A DNA stretch of 64,000 bases from Macrotis lagotis (GCF_037893015.1 NC_133666.1:265463530-265527529), one strand, 5' to 3'; shown: positions 31,000-43,004, counted from the first letter of the stretch. Notes: a model not told the origin generated them from the letters alone. Made by a program: numbers and translations.

Positions 31000-31510
31000 A
31001 TGCCAAAAAATTTCCAAGGCTACTGATTTCTAAGTAACAAAGACGAATAGGCAAACAATTTCAAAATCCACTTAAAGATAGCCCCTGTCCTTGAACTTCA
31101 GAAATGGAAGTGTTTTCTGATATACTCTCCCTTTTTTAACTCTGATAGAGCTCAATTTCATGATGTCTTAGCTTAGATAAACTCAAATAAAATATTGTGC
31201 AAGTAAGACTATTTATCTAGAGCAGATGAGAGATACCTTTAGGATATAGAGCAGGTAAATAACAGATGGACAGGTAACAAGCTGGTGCTGTCAAGAGCTT
31301 GTCAAGTTGACTAATTTGACCAAGTAGGTGATTGCCAATCTTTTGTCTTCTTTTTTTAGGAGAAACTGCCAATCATGAATTGTCACCCTGTGGTTGAATT
31401 CTATCCTTCTCACTGTGACATTTTCTCTCTGGATCCTGGATACTGTTATTTCAATCATTTACCTTATACAGGGAGATATGTAAATGCCTCTTAGTTTTGC
31501 TTTGAAACTG
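31000..31510. other. Stretch without recognised gene
   Basis: No supported gene or repeat. Confidence 0.45.
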
Positions 31511-31514
31511 ATTA

Positions 31515-31715
31515 TATGGCAGTGTGATGCAATGGAAGGAATACTGAATTTGGAATCAGAGTACATGAATTCACATCTTAGATCTGCCACATACAGATTG
31601 TATGATGCTGAGGATGTCATTTTCCCCCCTCTTGTTTTGTCTTCTATAAGATGATAGAATTGTATTAAGGGAACTTTAAACTCATTCCCAAGTTGGAGGA
31701 TCCTATAATACTCAT
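31515..31715 (+). repeat. MIR-type SINE, sense
   Basis: 'ggcagtgtgatgcaatggaa', 'gaatttggaatcagagtaca', 'tgccacatacagattgtatg', 'ttctataagatgatagaatt'. Head and core in order. Confidence 0.75.
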
Positions 31716-31804
31716 TACCTTGAAATGATTTAATAATGACTTGTAAAAACAGATTACCTAACTTCTTAGTTTCACATTGAGAAATAGTTGATGTTAATAT
31801 AAGT

Positions 31805-32035
31805 AAATGGGACAGTTAGGTGGCATAGAGTATAGAGCAACAGGCTTAGAAAAGAAGACCTGAGTCTTTTAGACTCAGATATTTAAGTCATCCAATCCTG
31901 TTGCCTCAGCTTCCTCATCTGTAAAATGAATTGAAGAAGGAAATTGCAAATTACTTCAGGAGCTTGACTAAATAAACACCAAATGAGGTCATGAAGAGTC
32001 AGAAATGACTGAAATGACTACATAACAACAATATA
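31805..32035 (+). repeat. MAR1/WALLSI-type SINE, sense
   Basis: 'gggacagttaggtggcatag', 'cagcttcctcatctgtaaaa', 'gaagaaggaaattgcaaatt', 'gaggtcatgaagagtcagaa', 'tgactgaaatgac'. Nearly full length with an internal deletion. Confidence 0.85.
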
Positions 32036-32039
32036 AGTA

Positions 32040-32465
32040 AGTGCAAAACTGACTCCCCTTCTCTCAATTCACTATCAATTTAACATTTTTCTTGATAGGA
32101 GCATAATGAAAGATCTCAGATCTAAGATGATATTATAAGAATTGATTCAGTCAAGTTCTAGGGATACCCTAGCCATAAGATATCATGTTTATATAGCAAA
32201 ACTCTACTCATAAGCACACTATCAGTTGTGGCTCCTATTGCATGACTAGATACATCTCTCCCAAGAGATATTCCTATGGAGTGGTGGTACTATTCATTAG
32301 CTGTAAGCTCAAGTCCCTATTCCAATGTGTTCCATCTAATATCAAGCTAATCAGTTAGCCAATTAACATCTCTCTCCAACATCATCTGTAAGCAATTAAC
32401 ATCAATTAGCTCTTACAAAGGAATAATACTGAAAAGATACAATAATAGAAGTAAAAACCAGAATT
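32040..32465. other. Stretch without recognised gene
   Basis: No supported gene or repeat. Confidence 0.4.
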
Positions 32466-32469
32466 TGAA

Positions 32470-32755
32470 TGAGCACATTAACTTTTTAAACATTTTTCTT
32501 ATGTATTTTTCCTATCTCATGGTTTTCTTTCTTTTGCCTTAATTCTGATTTCTCATACAGAAAATGATTAATCTGTAAACATGTTAAACACAAATGAGTA
32601 TATACAATATTCACCTGACTGCCAGTGAGGTGAGGGGGGTGGGAAAGGAGGGTGGAAGGAAATTATGTACCTTAAAAATATGCACATGCATGTGGATGAA
32701 TGTTGAAAAACTCTCATAACATGTAACTGGAAAAATAAAATTTTTAAAAAGAAGT
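32470..32755 (+). mobile_element. Old L1 3' end, sense
   Basis: 'gtgaggtgaggggggtggga', 'gtggatgaatgttgaaaaac', 'aacatgtaactggaaaaata' and an A-rich end are typical of an older marsupial L1 3'UTR. Confidence 0.75.
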
Positions 32756-32759
32756 AAAA

Positions 32760-33428
32760 ACACATTTTCCCAAATCAGACACACATACTTTGATTCCTGG
32801 GAATAATGGGTTCAATAAAGAGCTGCAACAAGCATTCCTCTCAACACTGAATTCACTTTTGACTGGAATATAGCTGAGAGATAAGTCATTCTTTTGCTTT
32901 CAAGACATGGAATTTCAGTTGCTGAGTTGTTCTATTTCTTACCTGGATCAAGCAGGATAATGGCAGCAATGGATGTGGCAATTACTACTGACTCTTCTAA
33001 TCTTTCACATTTCACAATATCATTCTGTCTCCAAACCTTCAATCTGAGGTCAGGATACAACAGGGACAGAAGTAATATAGATGCCATTACATTTTATGCA
33101 TAGCCCTTGGGTGGAGGTCCTGAGAACTTTCTCTTACAAGGAAGCCAACAACAGTTCTTGCCTTCCTTGCCCCCAGGAAAGAAAGACTTGTTTTACTCTT
33201 TCTGAATGCCTACTCAGTTCTAGTTCAGTAGTCAAGCAAATGGCCTTCTGAAATCATTAAATAAATTGGCAAAATAGACGTATATACTCGAAAGAGGATT
33301 CTCAACTGTGTTTTTTTCCCTTGAAGAAGTCTCATATAAACAGTGTTGGCACTGGGCAGATATCCCTGAATATGGTCCCAAAACTGGGTCTTCCTTGGTC
33401 AACTTTCCCACCCCCAACTTTTACATTT
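32760..33428. other. Stretch without recognised gene
   Basis: No repeat recognised and average base composition; possibly single-copy sequence. A 69-codon plus ORF (32894-33103) and a 61-codon minus ORF (33232-33417) are unfamiliar. Confidence 0.45.
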
Positions 33429-33429
33429 A

Positions 33430-33510
33430 AATCTCTTTCTATAAGGTGTTTCACAGTGTAATAGGCAAGTAGGGACTTAATAAATTCTTTGTGATTACAA
33501 CCATTTCCTG
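33430..33510 (+). mobile_element. L2-type LINE 3' terminus, sense
   Basis: 'ataggcaagtagggacttaa' then 'taaattctttgtgatta', a decayed L2 end. Confidence 0.5.
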
Positions 33511-33514
33511 GAAG

Positions 33515-33900
33515 ATCACCAGAAAGCTAAGTATGATCCACAGTAGTCTCTAGGCATGGAATAATTAGACCCCAAGGTCTTCCTAGAAGTAGACCACATT
33601 CCTTTTAAATTATTCTAAACAGTTTGGAACTATACTAATTTCAACCACTGCTAAACCAGATGCTAAACCAATCTTCCCTTGGGTCCTCCAACATTAGCTA
33701 TAAATGTAGTATTTATTACATCAGTCTCCAAGTATGAGAGGTCCTATATCTTACAAGGATAGTCATTGATGCTAGGGTAGTCATGTTTGCCTCAGAAACA
33801 GCTGCTCCTCTTTCCTACCAGCACAAATGAAAAGAGATGTCAGGCATGGGATGTCATTCATTTTATTACTAGGAGGGCTCTAAAGGAATGGCAGAATGGT
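33515..33900. other. Stretch without recognised gene
   Basis: Nothing recognised. Confidence 0.4.
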
Positions 33901-33904
33901 AACA

Positions 33905-34010
33905 TAACCTTTCTTTTTATGGTGCTTTAAAATGTGTAAAGTTCTTGGCCTGTATTAGCATATCCAGTCCTTAAAATAATCCTGTGAAGTAGATGCTGCA
34001 GTTAATTATT
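33905..34010 (-). repeat. MIR/THER1-type SINE tail, antisense
   Basis: 'ggtgctttaaaatgtgtaaa', 'aataatcctgtgaagtagat' are the inverted tail and core of a CORE-SINE. Confidence 0.6.
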
Positions 34011-34011
34011 A

Positions 34012-35060
34012 ATTTCATTTTTTGTACTTCATTATTAATTTCATTTTTGTGCCCCCTTCCAAAAAAGAATTTCTTTCACTCTCTTCATTTTTTCTTTCTG
34101 TTTACTTGTCTAGACCCACATTCTCTACTTCATGACCCCTATAATATTCTGGTTTCTCTCTTTTCTATGGATTCTTCAAATAATCAAAGATTACAAGGGA
34201 TCCACTCTAGGGTCTGCTTTCTAGGTACCTGCTGCCACAGCTTTGTAGGGATTATCCCATGGATTTCCCTTTTCCATTGGGTCTGGTTCAAAGAGCAACA
34301 CCAATTATTACAGGTGTCAGAGAAGACACTGTTTCATGCCAAGGAACCTCCCCACCCTCCACCCTGCAGCTGTCTATGCCCTCTCTTGTTGACTTTGTTT
34401 TTCTACAATGTTTATATATATCTATGCTCTCCCACTCTTGCAGGTGCCAGTTGCCCATAGAGAATCCAACTCTCTCCCATCCAAGAAAATTAGACTTTTC
34501 ATGCATCAAATCACTGAGAACCTCATCCAGAGACCTCATCTCCCTTCACCCAGAAGGGCATTCATCAGTTGAACCTCCTTTTATCTCCAAAATAAGGCCT
34601 CCTTCTTCCTCACCTTTTGCAATCCTTCTTCTCTCCCCTGTACCCACTTCCTATAAGCTTTTCTCTTTCTGAGACAACAGAGGTCACCTTCCATTTATTA
34701 CTAGCCTTTGGTTGGACCCTAGCACATGAATTACTTCTTTCTATCTCCCTATCCTCTCCCCACCTTTCATGCACCCTCCCATGTTACAGTGTAGTCACAC
34801 AAAAGCAGTATTCACCTGTAGATAGGGTGCCACCAGATTCAGTCCAGGATGTTACCCATCTGCTTCTTCATTGTAGCTCTTCTGGATTTTTCAGTACATT
34901 GAGAAAGAAGTTTCTAACTGGCTCCTCTGTTGACACTCTATACTTTTGCTTATGATATATTTCTGTCATTTGAAGCATTTGGGAAGCAATCTCTACAGTT
35001 TTCACTTTCTTTTTAAAAATAATGCAAACTTTTTTTAAATGACTGAATGTCATTTTTTTT
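34012..35060. other. Unclassified pyrimidine-rich stretch
   Basis: C/T-rich on the plus strand, with plus-strand ORFs of 155, 137 and 112 codons that overlap each other in different frames and share no family resemblance. Purine-rich on the minus strand, which could fit an old HAL1/L1 3'UTR ahead of the next segment, but I cannot show this. It opens with an imperfect tandem duplication of 'tattaatttcattttt'. Confidence 0.35.
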
Positions 35061-35089
35061 TTTTTGTTCTGCATGGTTAAACTCTGATT

Positions 35090-35900
35090 TGTAGGCTAGG
35101 TCATCTAGGGTTGCATCACATTTTCAGAACACATTATTTTATTCTCTTCTCCTTTTTCTAGTAGGAACAGAATAATTTTGCATTATACAAATATCCTTTC
35201 CTTTGTATTTGAAAATCTTCCTCCTGATGGTTTATAGAACTTGTTCCTGAATTGAGTTAGTGAATTTAATCCCTATTATCTCAGTATTTATAGTCTTGGT
35301 TTTTCTTTTCTGGAGATGATCTATGAATTTTTTCCCATTAGGATTTCATTTTCTATGTTCAGAGAAGATCTATTCTCTTATTTCTTTCATTACGGTGTCA
35401 AGGTTTTTTTTGTCCCACTATGTTCTTCTGGAGGATCTATGATCCTCAGGTTGTCTTTACACCTTCTGTCTGTGAGATTCATATGTTTTGTTTGAGTAAT
35501 AAGAATATATATTTCTTAAACGTTTTTTGCTTTTCTTCTTGCTTGTCCTTTACTTCTGTGTATTTGTATTCTTGGTCTAATCTTGCTATTGTAGATTCAA
35601 GGTTTTCTATTCTGCCATTTTTTTTTTTTTTTTTTTTTGCTGTTCAGAACATATATTCAACTCTCATAGTCTCATTTCTACTTTAAACAATTTAGGAGCA
35701 TTGTGTTGGGTTCTATATTCTCAAATTCCACATCCAATGTTGGATCACTTCTCTTTTTTTAACCTTCTTTTAGATTTCTAGATCATCAAAACAGTTAAAA
35801 TTGTTTTATCTTTGGCACATTATTTCTATTTTTGAGAGGTTTGGGAGGTCTTGGGCATCAGAAAAAAGTCTAGTTTACCATCTTTGCTGCTCATGAGACC
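35090..35900 (-). mobile_element. Possible very old L1/HAL1 ORF1 region, antisense
   Basis: The complement of 'ggatctatgatcctcaggtt' reads like the 'NLRII' start of the L1 ORF1 RRM, followed by a decayed C-terminal region. The plus strand also shows a 21-base T run at 35618-35638. Low confidence: only one short motif is recognisable. Confidence 0.3.
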
Positions 35901-35904
35901 CAGA

Positions 35905-36110
35905 AGTGCTACAATTAATTATCTACATTTTATAGATGAAGAAAATGAGATTCACAGATATTAATAATAATTCAACAAACATTTACTGCAAGTCAGTTGA
36001 CTGAGTAGTGGAGATAAATGGACAAAAAAAATGAAGCACTCTTTACCTTCCAGGAGTTTCCATTATATGAAGACAGAGAGGAATATCAGCATGAATGCAT
36101 GCATGTAAAA
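35905..36110 (-). mobile_element. MIR fragment followed by L2-type 3' end, antisense
   Basis: 'acattttatagatgaagaaa' is an inverted MIR piece; 'caacaaacatttactgcaag' to 'ttaccttccaggagtttcca' is an inverted L2 terminus. Confidence 0.6.
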
Positions 36111-37435
36111 ATTCATCTGAATTTTATCACTGATACTCACTCCTTGAATGTTTTCATGATTTGAATTCAGTTTTTCCGGACCATAAGTGGAACTCTTTGT
36201 CTATTATGTAGCACTACCTCATGAAATCATTATTTAGTGATTATTTTCAATTCTGTTCTAAAAAACTGACAAAAATATGTTTCATAGTAATGAAATTTTA
36301 TGCCCTTTCATTATATTGAATTTATTTTAGTTCAAACTTTCCAGAAAGGAAATTCAGACGTGACTACTTCAAAGACAGACTAAAATGAGACAATCTTTAA
36401 ATAAATAGAGCATTTTCTTTTTAGAATAGTCTTTGAGGTTAAAGCTATTCACATTCCTATGTAATTTAAGCCCTATGCATCCATTTAGGAAGTTCAGCTC
36501 TAGCCCTACTCCCAGTGGATGGTGGAAGTTTCAAATACATGGCAGCTAGCCTGACTTCTTGATCTTTCATCTTCGATGTGCCCAAACAGACCTCTGAATG
36601 GCAAGCAAAGGCACAACTCATCTGAAAGTCTTTTCATTCCTTTTTCTACTGTTTATTGCCAAACCAAAAAGAAAGTATGAGCCACTAAGAAAAAGATTTA
36701 TTCTTTACCTATGCTCTGTAGCCATGGAAAAACACCGAATCAATTTCACATTTCTGCGCATTTATCTGCTCTGCACATGAATGGTGCTTTCCTGAGTCAC
36801 AAATCATCCATTCACTACTGAAGCTTAAAGGAAAGCAATATATCAAGTAGTCTAGAGTCAGATTTCAATGACCTAAAACAAGTATGTCTCCAGAATTAAC
36901 CTGATGAAGAAGCTTTGATCTCAGCTTTCTGTCTTCTATTGATATAAGGCCAGATTCTCATGGGAGAAATTTGCTTATAAGTCATTAAGGAATTATTATA
37001 CAAGAAACCCTGGTTAAGTCTCTTTTTACTGAAATAGGGTTCATTTCAGGACCAGTTGGTCACCTTGATCTCCATAACATTTTTAATGGGTTTTGCACGA
37101 TAACAATAATCTTCCATGGAAAGGGTTTGCTCTTTTAAATGAAGTCACTTCCCAGCAAGTCATGGTCTGACATGGTGATGGGATAATTGCAGTGGTTTCC
37201 ATATGTGACCCAAGGAAATTCATTGCATTATTCTGTAGTCACAATATATGACTCACAATGCTCAGATACTATATGAACTTTTCAAGTTCTGTCTATAGTC
37301 TAATATGAATAACTGCTCTAAACTTGTCAACTAATACTAATGTTTAAGTACTTCTGTGAATATGTGATCTCATCAAAAGGCAGATGGCAACCTATTCATC
37401 CCTTTGAAAGTTGCATTATTTTTATTCTCATTCCC
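36111..37435. other. Repeat-free stretch, possibly single-copy
   Basis: About 1.3 kb without any recognised transposon, unusual for this window. No ORF above 60 codons with coding character. Could hold conserved non-coding sequence; only a multi-species alignment can tell. Confidence 0.5.
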
Positions 37436-37439
37436 CCAT

Positions 37440-38175
37440 CCACATCCCCAGCTATTTGCTTTTCCCCCATCTATTTATTTATGTATTTATTTATTTATTT
37501 TGCCAATCATGTGTAACTGTAGTTTTCAACAAGCATTTTTTACATTTTTCTCCCTCCCTTCATTCCCTCCCCCTTCCCCCTGACAGAAAGCTATGTAATA
37601 TGTGCTCTATATATATAATCACGCTAAACATAGATCCATATTAATAATGTGAAAGAAGAATCATACCTGTTAGAAGAAAAAGAATGAGAAAAATGAAATA
37701 ATTCATAAGATAATTTTTTAAAAAAATTGAAGATCAAAAAGTTTGGTCTGCAAAGTTCCTTCTCTGTATATAGATGGTATTCTCTACCAGAAGTCTTTAA
37801 ATATTGTCTATGATTACTGTACTGCAGAAATGATCAAGTCCATCATAGTTGATCATGACCCCGTGTTGCTGTTGGTGTGTATAATGTTCTTCGAATTCTG
37901 CTCAATTCACTCATCATCAGTTTGTACAAGTCTTTCCATACTATTCTGATTTCACATCCCTCAGGGTTTCTTATAGAACAATAGCATTCCATCACATTCA
38001 TTTACCACAATTTGTTCAGACATTCCTCAACTGATGGATATTATTTCAATTTCCAATTATTTGCCACTATGAAAAGAGCTAGTATAAAAATTTTTGTGCA
38101 TGTGCGTTTTTAACCCTTTATTGTGATCTCTTTGGGATACAGTCCTAGTAGCCCCACTGCTTGCTTTTATTCCCT
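37440..38175 (-). mobile_element. 5'-truncated L1, antisense: 3'UTR and ORF2 C-terminus
   Basis: Plus strand begins with (TTTA)n (about 37470-37500; an inverted A-rich tail), then the C/T-rich 3'UTR 'ttctccctcccttcattccc', then inverted ORF2 end: 'ggtttcttatagaacaatag', 'cattcctcaactgatggata', 'tttgccactatgaaaagagc'. Frames are broken. Confidence 0.85.
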
Positions 38176-39330
38176 AATCCACTCACCCACCTATTTACCC
38201 ATCAAACATTTCCTGAATAAAGTCCCTTATGTCACTCCCTGCCCTTAAGTCATCACTAGAAATGTGCTACAACTCACTTGCACCCATTATGCATCTCTTC
38301 ATTCCCAATGGGTTTCTTGTAATTTTTGCTTCTTCAGAGATTTGATGCTTTAAGGGAGATCATTTGTACTAAAATAAGATGGACTTTGTCCTGGGGAAGA
38401 GTTTGGGTTCAGGAAAAGCATTGTATACATTTCCAAATATATTCCTATCTGTGATCTTTTCCTATTCAGCCTTGACTCCCCTACCCTAGGCCCAACTCAT
38501 TCTCTTTCTAAAGTATCTATACTGATGTATGAATCCAATGGATGAACTATGTGTTATCAAGTGGACAACAGGAAATTCACTGAGGAGGCATTGTAATGTT
38601 CTGGGTCTTGGTTCAATTGACACAAGACCATTTGCAAATAGGAGCAACCAGAGCATCTTGCCATCCAAAGGGAATCCCTATATCATCTGAGCTCTGTGCA
38701 GGGCATGTTCTATGATGGTGGGGAGGATTTTGATATGAATATGCCTCCATTTTAGATCCTGCCTAATATTAATGACTAGAGGAGAACTGACCAGATTGTG
38801 GATACACTTATCAAGGAATGTTGTAAGACATTAAAGTATGTCTGAATTGCTTTCCATTGGAGAAATGCCTTTAAAGTTGTTTTTGCTCTATGAGTCAAAT
38901 GATTTCTTTTATAATACAAAAGTAATAGCAGGTTTTTTCCTTCCTCTGTACCTTTAAATTAATTGTGACTGAAAAGATGTGGTCTGTTATAAAAATTAAA
39001 GTTTTTCTTATATTTTTATCAAGAATGTTTTTGATATTATTTCTTTTTTATTTATGGAATAAAAAAAGTATTTCCATAACTGTGCAATTTAAATATTATT
39101 ATTAATTCTTTTATTAAATTATTTTTAAATGGAAAAATGTATCAGAAGATATCTGATCAATGCAATGATCACACATGATTCCAGAGGGAATAATCATGAT
39201 TATGAAGAATGCTATCTGCCTCCTGAGAGAGAGGGGTAATGCTAAACATTTATGCATAATAAGACATACAGTTTTAGGCACAGATAATATGGGAATTTGT
39301 TTAGCTTGATTATGAAATTATTCATAAGGG
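38176..39330. other. Stretch without recognised gene
   Basis: No supported gene. The last third is very A+T-rich. Confidence 0.45.
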
Positions 39331-39334
39331 CAGA

Positions 39335-39475
39335 GAATTAGAATTCAAAGAGATCTTAGAGGGAGACTTTCCTCATTTTACAAATGAGGAATCTATGGCC
39401 CAGAGAGGTGATAAAGACTTTTCCAAGATCACATGAGATTTAATGCCAATCTTTAGAGTTTTTTCTTCTTTTCAT
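39335..39475 (-). repeat. MIR-type SINE, antisense
   Basis: 'tttcctcattttacaaatga', 'tatggcccagagaggtgata', 'ttttccaagatcacatgaga'. Inverted core. Confidence 0.72.
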
Positions 39476-39479
39476 TCTT

Positions 39480-40300
39480 TCTTCTAATTTAATGTTGATT
39501 TTGACCTAATTAGCTGCTGGTCTATTTACATATACAGTTGATTCCAGTATCATTCCCTGCCAATAATTTAGTGATTTCTTTCTTATTAAGATAAGTCAGA
39601 TTCATTTCTAGTGACACTATTTGGGGCTCACCATATCCAGGATCACTTGACATAGTTATAAAGTTTTTCAAGTACAAGGAGGTCTGGGGGTTACCCACAT
39701 CTTTGGAGGCACAGTATACAAAGTACCATAGTGTCAAAGGATCCACTTAAGCATTACATTGTTCTATCCTTTCATCTTAAATTTCTTTTAAAATGTTTCT
39801 TAAAAAATAAAAATCTTCAAAGAAGGAATTTTTAGTCTTTTTTTGAACCATGGAATCTTTTGGCAATCTGGTGAAACCCATGGACTTATCAGTATAATAT
39901 TTTTAATTCCATAAAATATTTAGGACTACAAAAAAACCAATTTTGTTGAAACTGGGTTATCAAATATTATTTCTAAAAAAAAAAGCAAGTCACAGAACTG
40001 AGGTTAAGAACCCCTGCTTCAGGGAGTAAAAATTTCCAAGAGCACCCATTGCTTTTTTTTAACCCCTTTCTTCTTTTTCCCCCCTTATCTTTCCTTTAGA
40101 ACTCTATGAATACTTTATGATGCTAAAATTTCTTCTTGGCACCTACATGGACTGGTGATGTTTGTACTGATGGTAGAATATTTGTCTACAACCAAGGAGG
40201 AAGCATAGAAGAAAATATTCATTAGAGATGATAAAATCTTACTGAAGATTGGAGGAAATGGGCTTTAGAAATGGGAGTTTAAAGATTAATCTATAGGGGT
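39480..40300. other. Stretch without recognised gene
   Basis: Contains 'cagaactgaggttaagaacc' and similar fragments, but nothing that can be classified. Confidence 0.4.
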
Positions 40301-40305
40301 TTGTT

Positions 40306-40946
40306 TGTGGTGAAGAATTCACCAATATCTGACTCAGGAAGGTGAGGAAAGGCATAGACTTTAATTCACAGGTTGCTCAAAAGTTTACAAATTACTATAT
40401 AGTTACAAGTGACTATAAAAAGTTCACAGGTTAAGTTCTTTGGAGAAGCATCAAGATAGGGAGTTTCTTAACGGACAGGCTGATTAACATAAGTTGAAGT
40501 TACAAAGGCTAAAATGCTTAAACAGGAAAAAAGTAAAGAAAAGAAGCTTGGATCAACATAGATCCAGTCACAAAGAACTGGGTGAGTCTTTTTCCAGCAG
40601 TACTATTACTGGATCTAGCTTAGAGAAGAGAAAAGAAGAAAAGTCATAGACCAATTAGGAATCCAGGAGGGAAGAGAGAGAGCCTGGGTGGAACTCAGCT
40701 CAAACACATTTCTGGTAGATAGAACAAGGGCAGTACTCAATGAGCAGTTCAGCACCTGGATCTAGTTTATCTCCAATGCACATGCCACAGGAGAGATCCC
40801 CAAGGAGTGACTAAGATAGTACTCACTAAGCATGAGCTCATTTCAGTAGGACTGTGCCTTCTGCTCCAAGGGGAGTGACCAAAAAGTGATGTACAAAATC
40901 CCCCATATTACAACTCTATTCAGAGCTTCCCTTTTACATTACCACA
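40306..40946 (-). mobile_element. Probable solo LTR of an endogenous retrovirus, antisense
   Basis: On the minus strand the 641-bp block starts TGTGGT and ends ACCACA, a perfect 6-bp terminal inverted repeat with TG...CA ends. It has a poly(A)-type signal ATTAAA about 60 bases before the 3' end and a TATA-like 'TTTTTATAGTCACTTG' upstream. The internal sequence is more G+C-rich than its flanks. No gag, pol or env sequence and no second LTR are present, so it would be a recombined solo LTR. I see no matching 4-6 bp target duplication (left flank ends 'ttgtt', right flank starts 'agtga'), which weakens the call. Confidence 0.5.
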
Positions 40947-40949
40947 AGT

Positions 40950-41545
40950 GAATAACGTATGACAGAAGTCACCAGAAACAACTCACCAGAGGCAAGCATG
41001 AGAGCTAGATTCTATATTGTGTGGATGAAGGGGAGGGCACAGATACTGACAGTAATAAGCTAAGGAAAATGAGGAACACATGGAGAACTGTAGATCCTGT
41101 GACAAACTTTAAAGTGTAGGAATTTAAACTGGAGCTGTAGGAGAAGCCCAGTTTACTGTTAAAGAATTACAACATAGCTTAACAAAATCTGGTCTGAGAT
41201 CATATAAATTCCAGTGGATTTAAAAAAAACTTTCAACATTAGAATAGTTTGTTGTTTTTCCAATGAATATTGTGCTAGAAGGATTTTAGTCAGACATTCT
41301 ATCAGGATAGAATTATGTAGACAAGATTATATGTTTTTTTCCAAAATAGAAAAACCTAAGTAGAAGCACAGCATCTTCCATACAAGAGAGATTCAATATG
41401 AACATGGTCATTCATTGAATTACAAAGAATACACCAAATGCCAATCATCTTTTCCCCATGCTGCTCTTAAACAAAACTCATGTCTACTCTAGAAACTGTC
41501 CCCGTAGTCCTGGGTAATTTTCCAAGAGGAAGTCTTGGAATTGAT
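40950..41545. other. Stretch without recognised gene
   Basis: Nothing recognised. Confidence 0.4.
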
Positions 41546-41549
41546 GTTT

Positions 41550-41690
41550 AGAAAGATCAGCAGCAGTATAATGGAGAAAGGGTCATGCTTGGAGTCAGAA
41601 AGATCTGAGTTCAAGACTATTGACATATATTGTCTAGGTGACCAAGGAGATGCCATTTAATCTCTTAGTGTCTTAGACAATTATAGAGGA
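41550..41690 (+). repeat. MIR-type SINE, sense
   Basis: 'gcagcagtataatggagaaa', 'gcttggagtcagaaagatct', 'tgccatttaatctcttagtg'. Head and core. Confidence 0.7.
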
Positions 41691-42044
41691 AGAATTGATC
41701 TATATCAGAGGAGTGAGTTTTCAAAGTGGAACTCCCTATATTCATGATCACAGATCTCTACCCCTCCCAATAGAAAAATACTTAGGAAGTTGAACAAATA
41801 TCCTTCTTAGACTAAAGAAGGCAAACAATTCTATTGACCCTAGTGACCCAGTTTTGACTGGGAACCAGGTGTCCACATCTGAAAGATAGGTGTATTCTCC
41901 TATTGAGTCACACAGATCCTTAACATTTAATTATGATAATGATACTATACCACCAAAGGCTTCAGGGCCCTGAATGTGAATAAGGATAATCACAAAAATA
42001 AGCTTGTTGAAGAATTTAAATAAATTTGCTATTAAAATAAAACA

Positions 42045-42240
42045 ACTAACAGCAGGAATCCAATCAAAAAAGCATTTGCTAAGTACCTGCTATGTGAAAC
42101 ATACTTTTCTAGGCTTTAGGATAAAAGAACAAAATAGAAAACAATCCTTGTCTTCTAGGAACTCACATTTAATTAGAGGAAGCAGAATGTAAAGAGGTAG
42201 ACAACTGGTAAGAAGAAAGAATTTACTACAAGGGGACAAA
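42045..42240 (-). mobile_element. L2-type LINE 3' end, antisense
   Basis: 'gcatttgctaagtacctgct', 'ccttgtcttctaggaactca', 'catttaattagagga'. Inverted terminus. Confidence 0.7.
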
Positions 42241-42287
42241 AAGCTATCAGTGGGGGGGGAGGGGAGGAAGAAAGCTTAAACTCTTAG
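42241..42287. repeat. G-rich interruption
   Basis: A run of nine Gs ('tgggggggggaggggagg') between the L2 end and the L1 fragment. Confidence 0.7.
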
Positions 42288-42480
42288 AAATCTCCAACAA
42301 TTTGCATTTCTCTAATCAATAGCAATTTTCAGCATATTTTATATGACTATAAAATGTTTTGATTTCTTCACTGGAAAATTACCTGTTTATATATATCCTT
42401 TGATCAATTATCAATTGAGGAATGACACATATTCTTATAGATCTGATAAAGTTCTTTATATATTTGTTTAAAGAAAAATG
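42288..42480 (-). mobile_element. L1 ORF2 fragment, antisense
   Basis: 'atttgcatttctctaatcaa', 'cttcactggaaaattacctg' and 'caattatcaattgaggaatg' match the internal end of the L1 at 45.3-46.4 kb. Confidence 0.75.
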
Positions 42481-42584
42481 GCAGAGTCCTTCAGAACAAG
42501 TTAATGATCAAAAATAATATTCATCAAGGCTAGGCTCATGATACAAGAAGACATGGTGCCAATGTGGACTCCTAGTATCTCAGA

Positions 42585-42734
42585 CTGAAAACAGGGTAAC
42601 AATGGTGAATATAGTGCTGGGTCTTGCATCAAGAAGATCTAAATTTAATTCTCACTTCAAACACTTACAGCTTTTGGCACCCTATGGGTATCACTTAAAC
42701 TCTGACCCAGTTTCCTTAGAAATGAAACCAGGAT
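42585..42734 (+). repeat. CORE-SINE head, sense (left part of a split SINE)
   Basis: 'ggtaacaatggtgaatatag', 'gcatcaagaagatctaaatt', 'ggcaccctatgggtatcact'. The matching tail reappears at 43005-43105, after an RTE 3' end. Confidence 0.62.
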
Positions 42735-42985
42735 ACTTTGAAAGTCTCTCTTAAGAACTTTGGAATTGATTGTGCAGTATGGGAGACACTGGCACAGTTT
42801 AGAGTCAGTCTAGAGTACCCAACCCAGGTGTTCACATGGACTATTTATTTGTGCTAGATCTGCAGTAGAACATTCTGAGCTGGTATTGGTTTGATCAGTC
42901 AAAGTCTGACTCACTGTAACTCATCTATCTCTAATACAATGAGGTCATTTTGGTCTTCATCAATAACAAAGGACAAGAAGCATAC
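42735..42985 (+). mobile_element. RTE-type LINE 3' end, sense, nested in a CORE-SINE
   Basis: 'actttggaattgattgtgca' (end of the RTE ORF), 'gtgttcacatggactattta', 'gaggtcattttggtcttcat' and 'aataacaaaggac'. It is the reverse complement counterpart of 7765-8075. Confidence 0.8.
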
Positions 42986-43004
42986 AATCTATAAAATTAA
43001 GTCA

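Noticed and set aside
33993-34672. 155- and 137-codon plus-strand ORFs as exons
   Set aside because: They overlap in different frames in a C/T-rich stretch; Ser/Leu/Pro-rich peptides reflect composition.
40306-40946. Full provirus around the LTR-like block
   Set aside because: No gag, pol or env-like sequence and no second LTR on either side.
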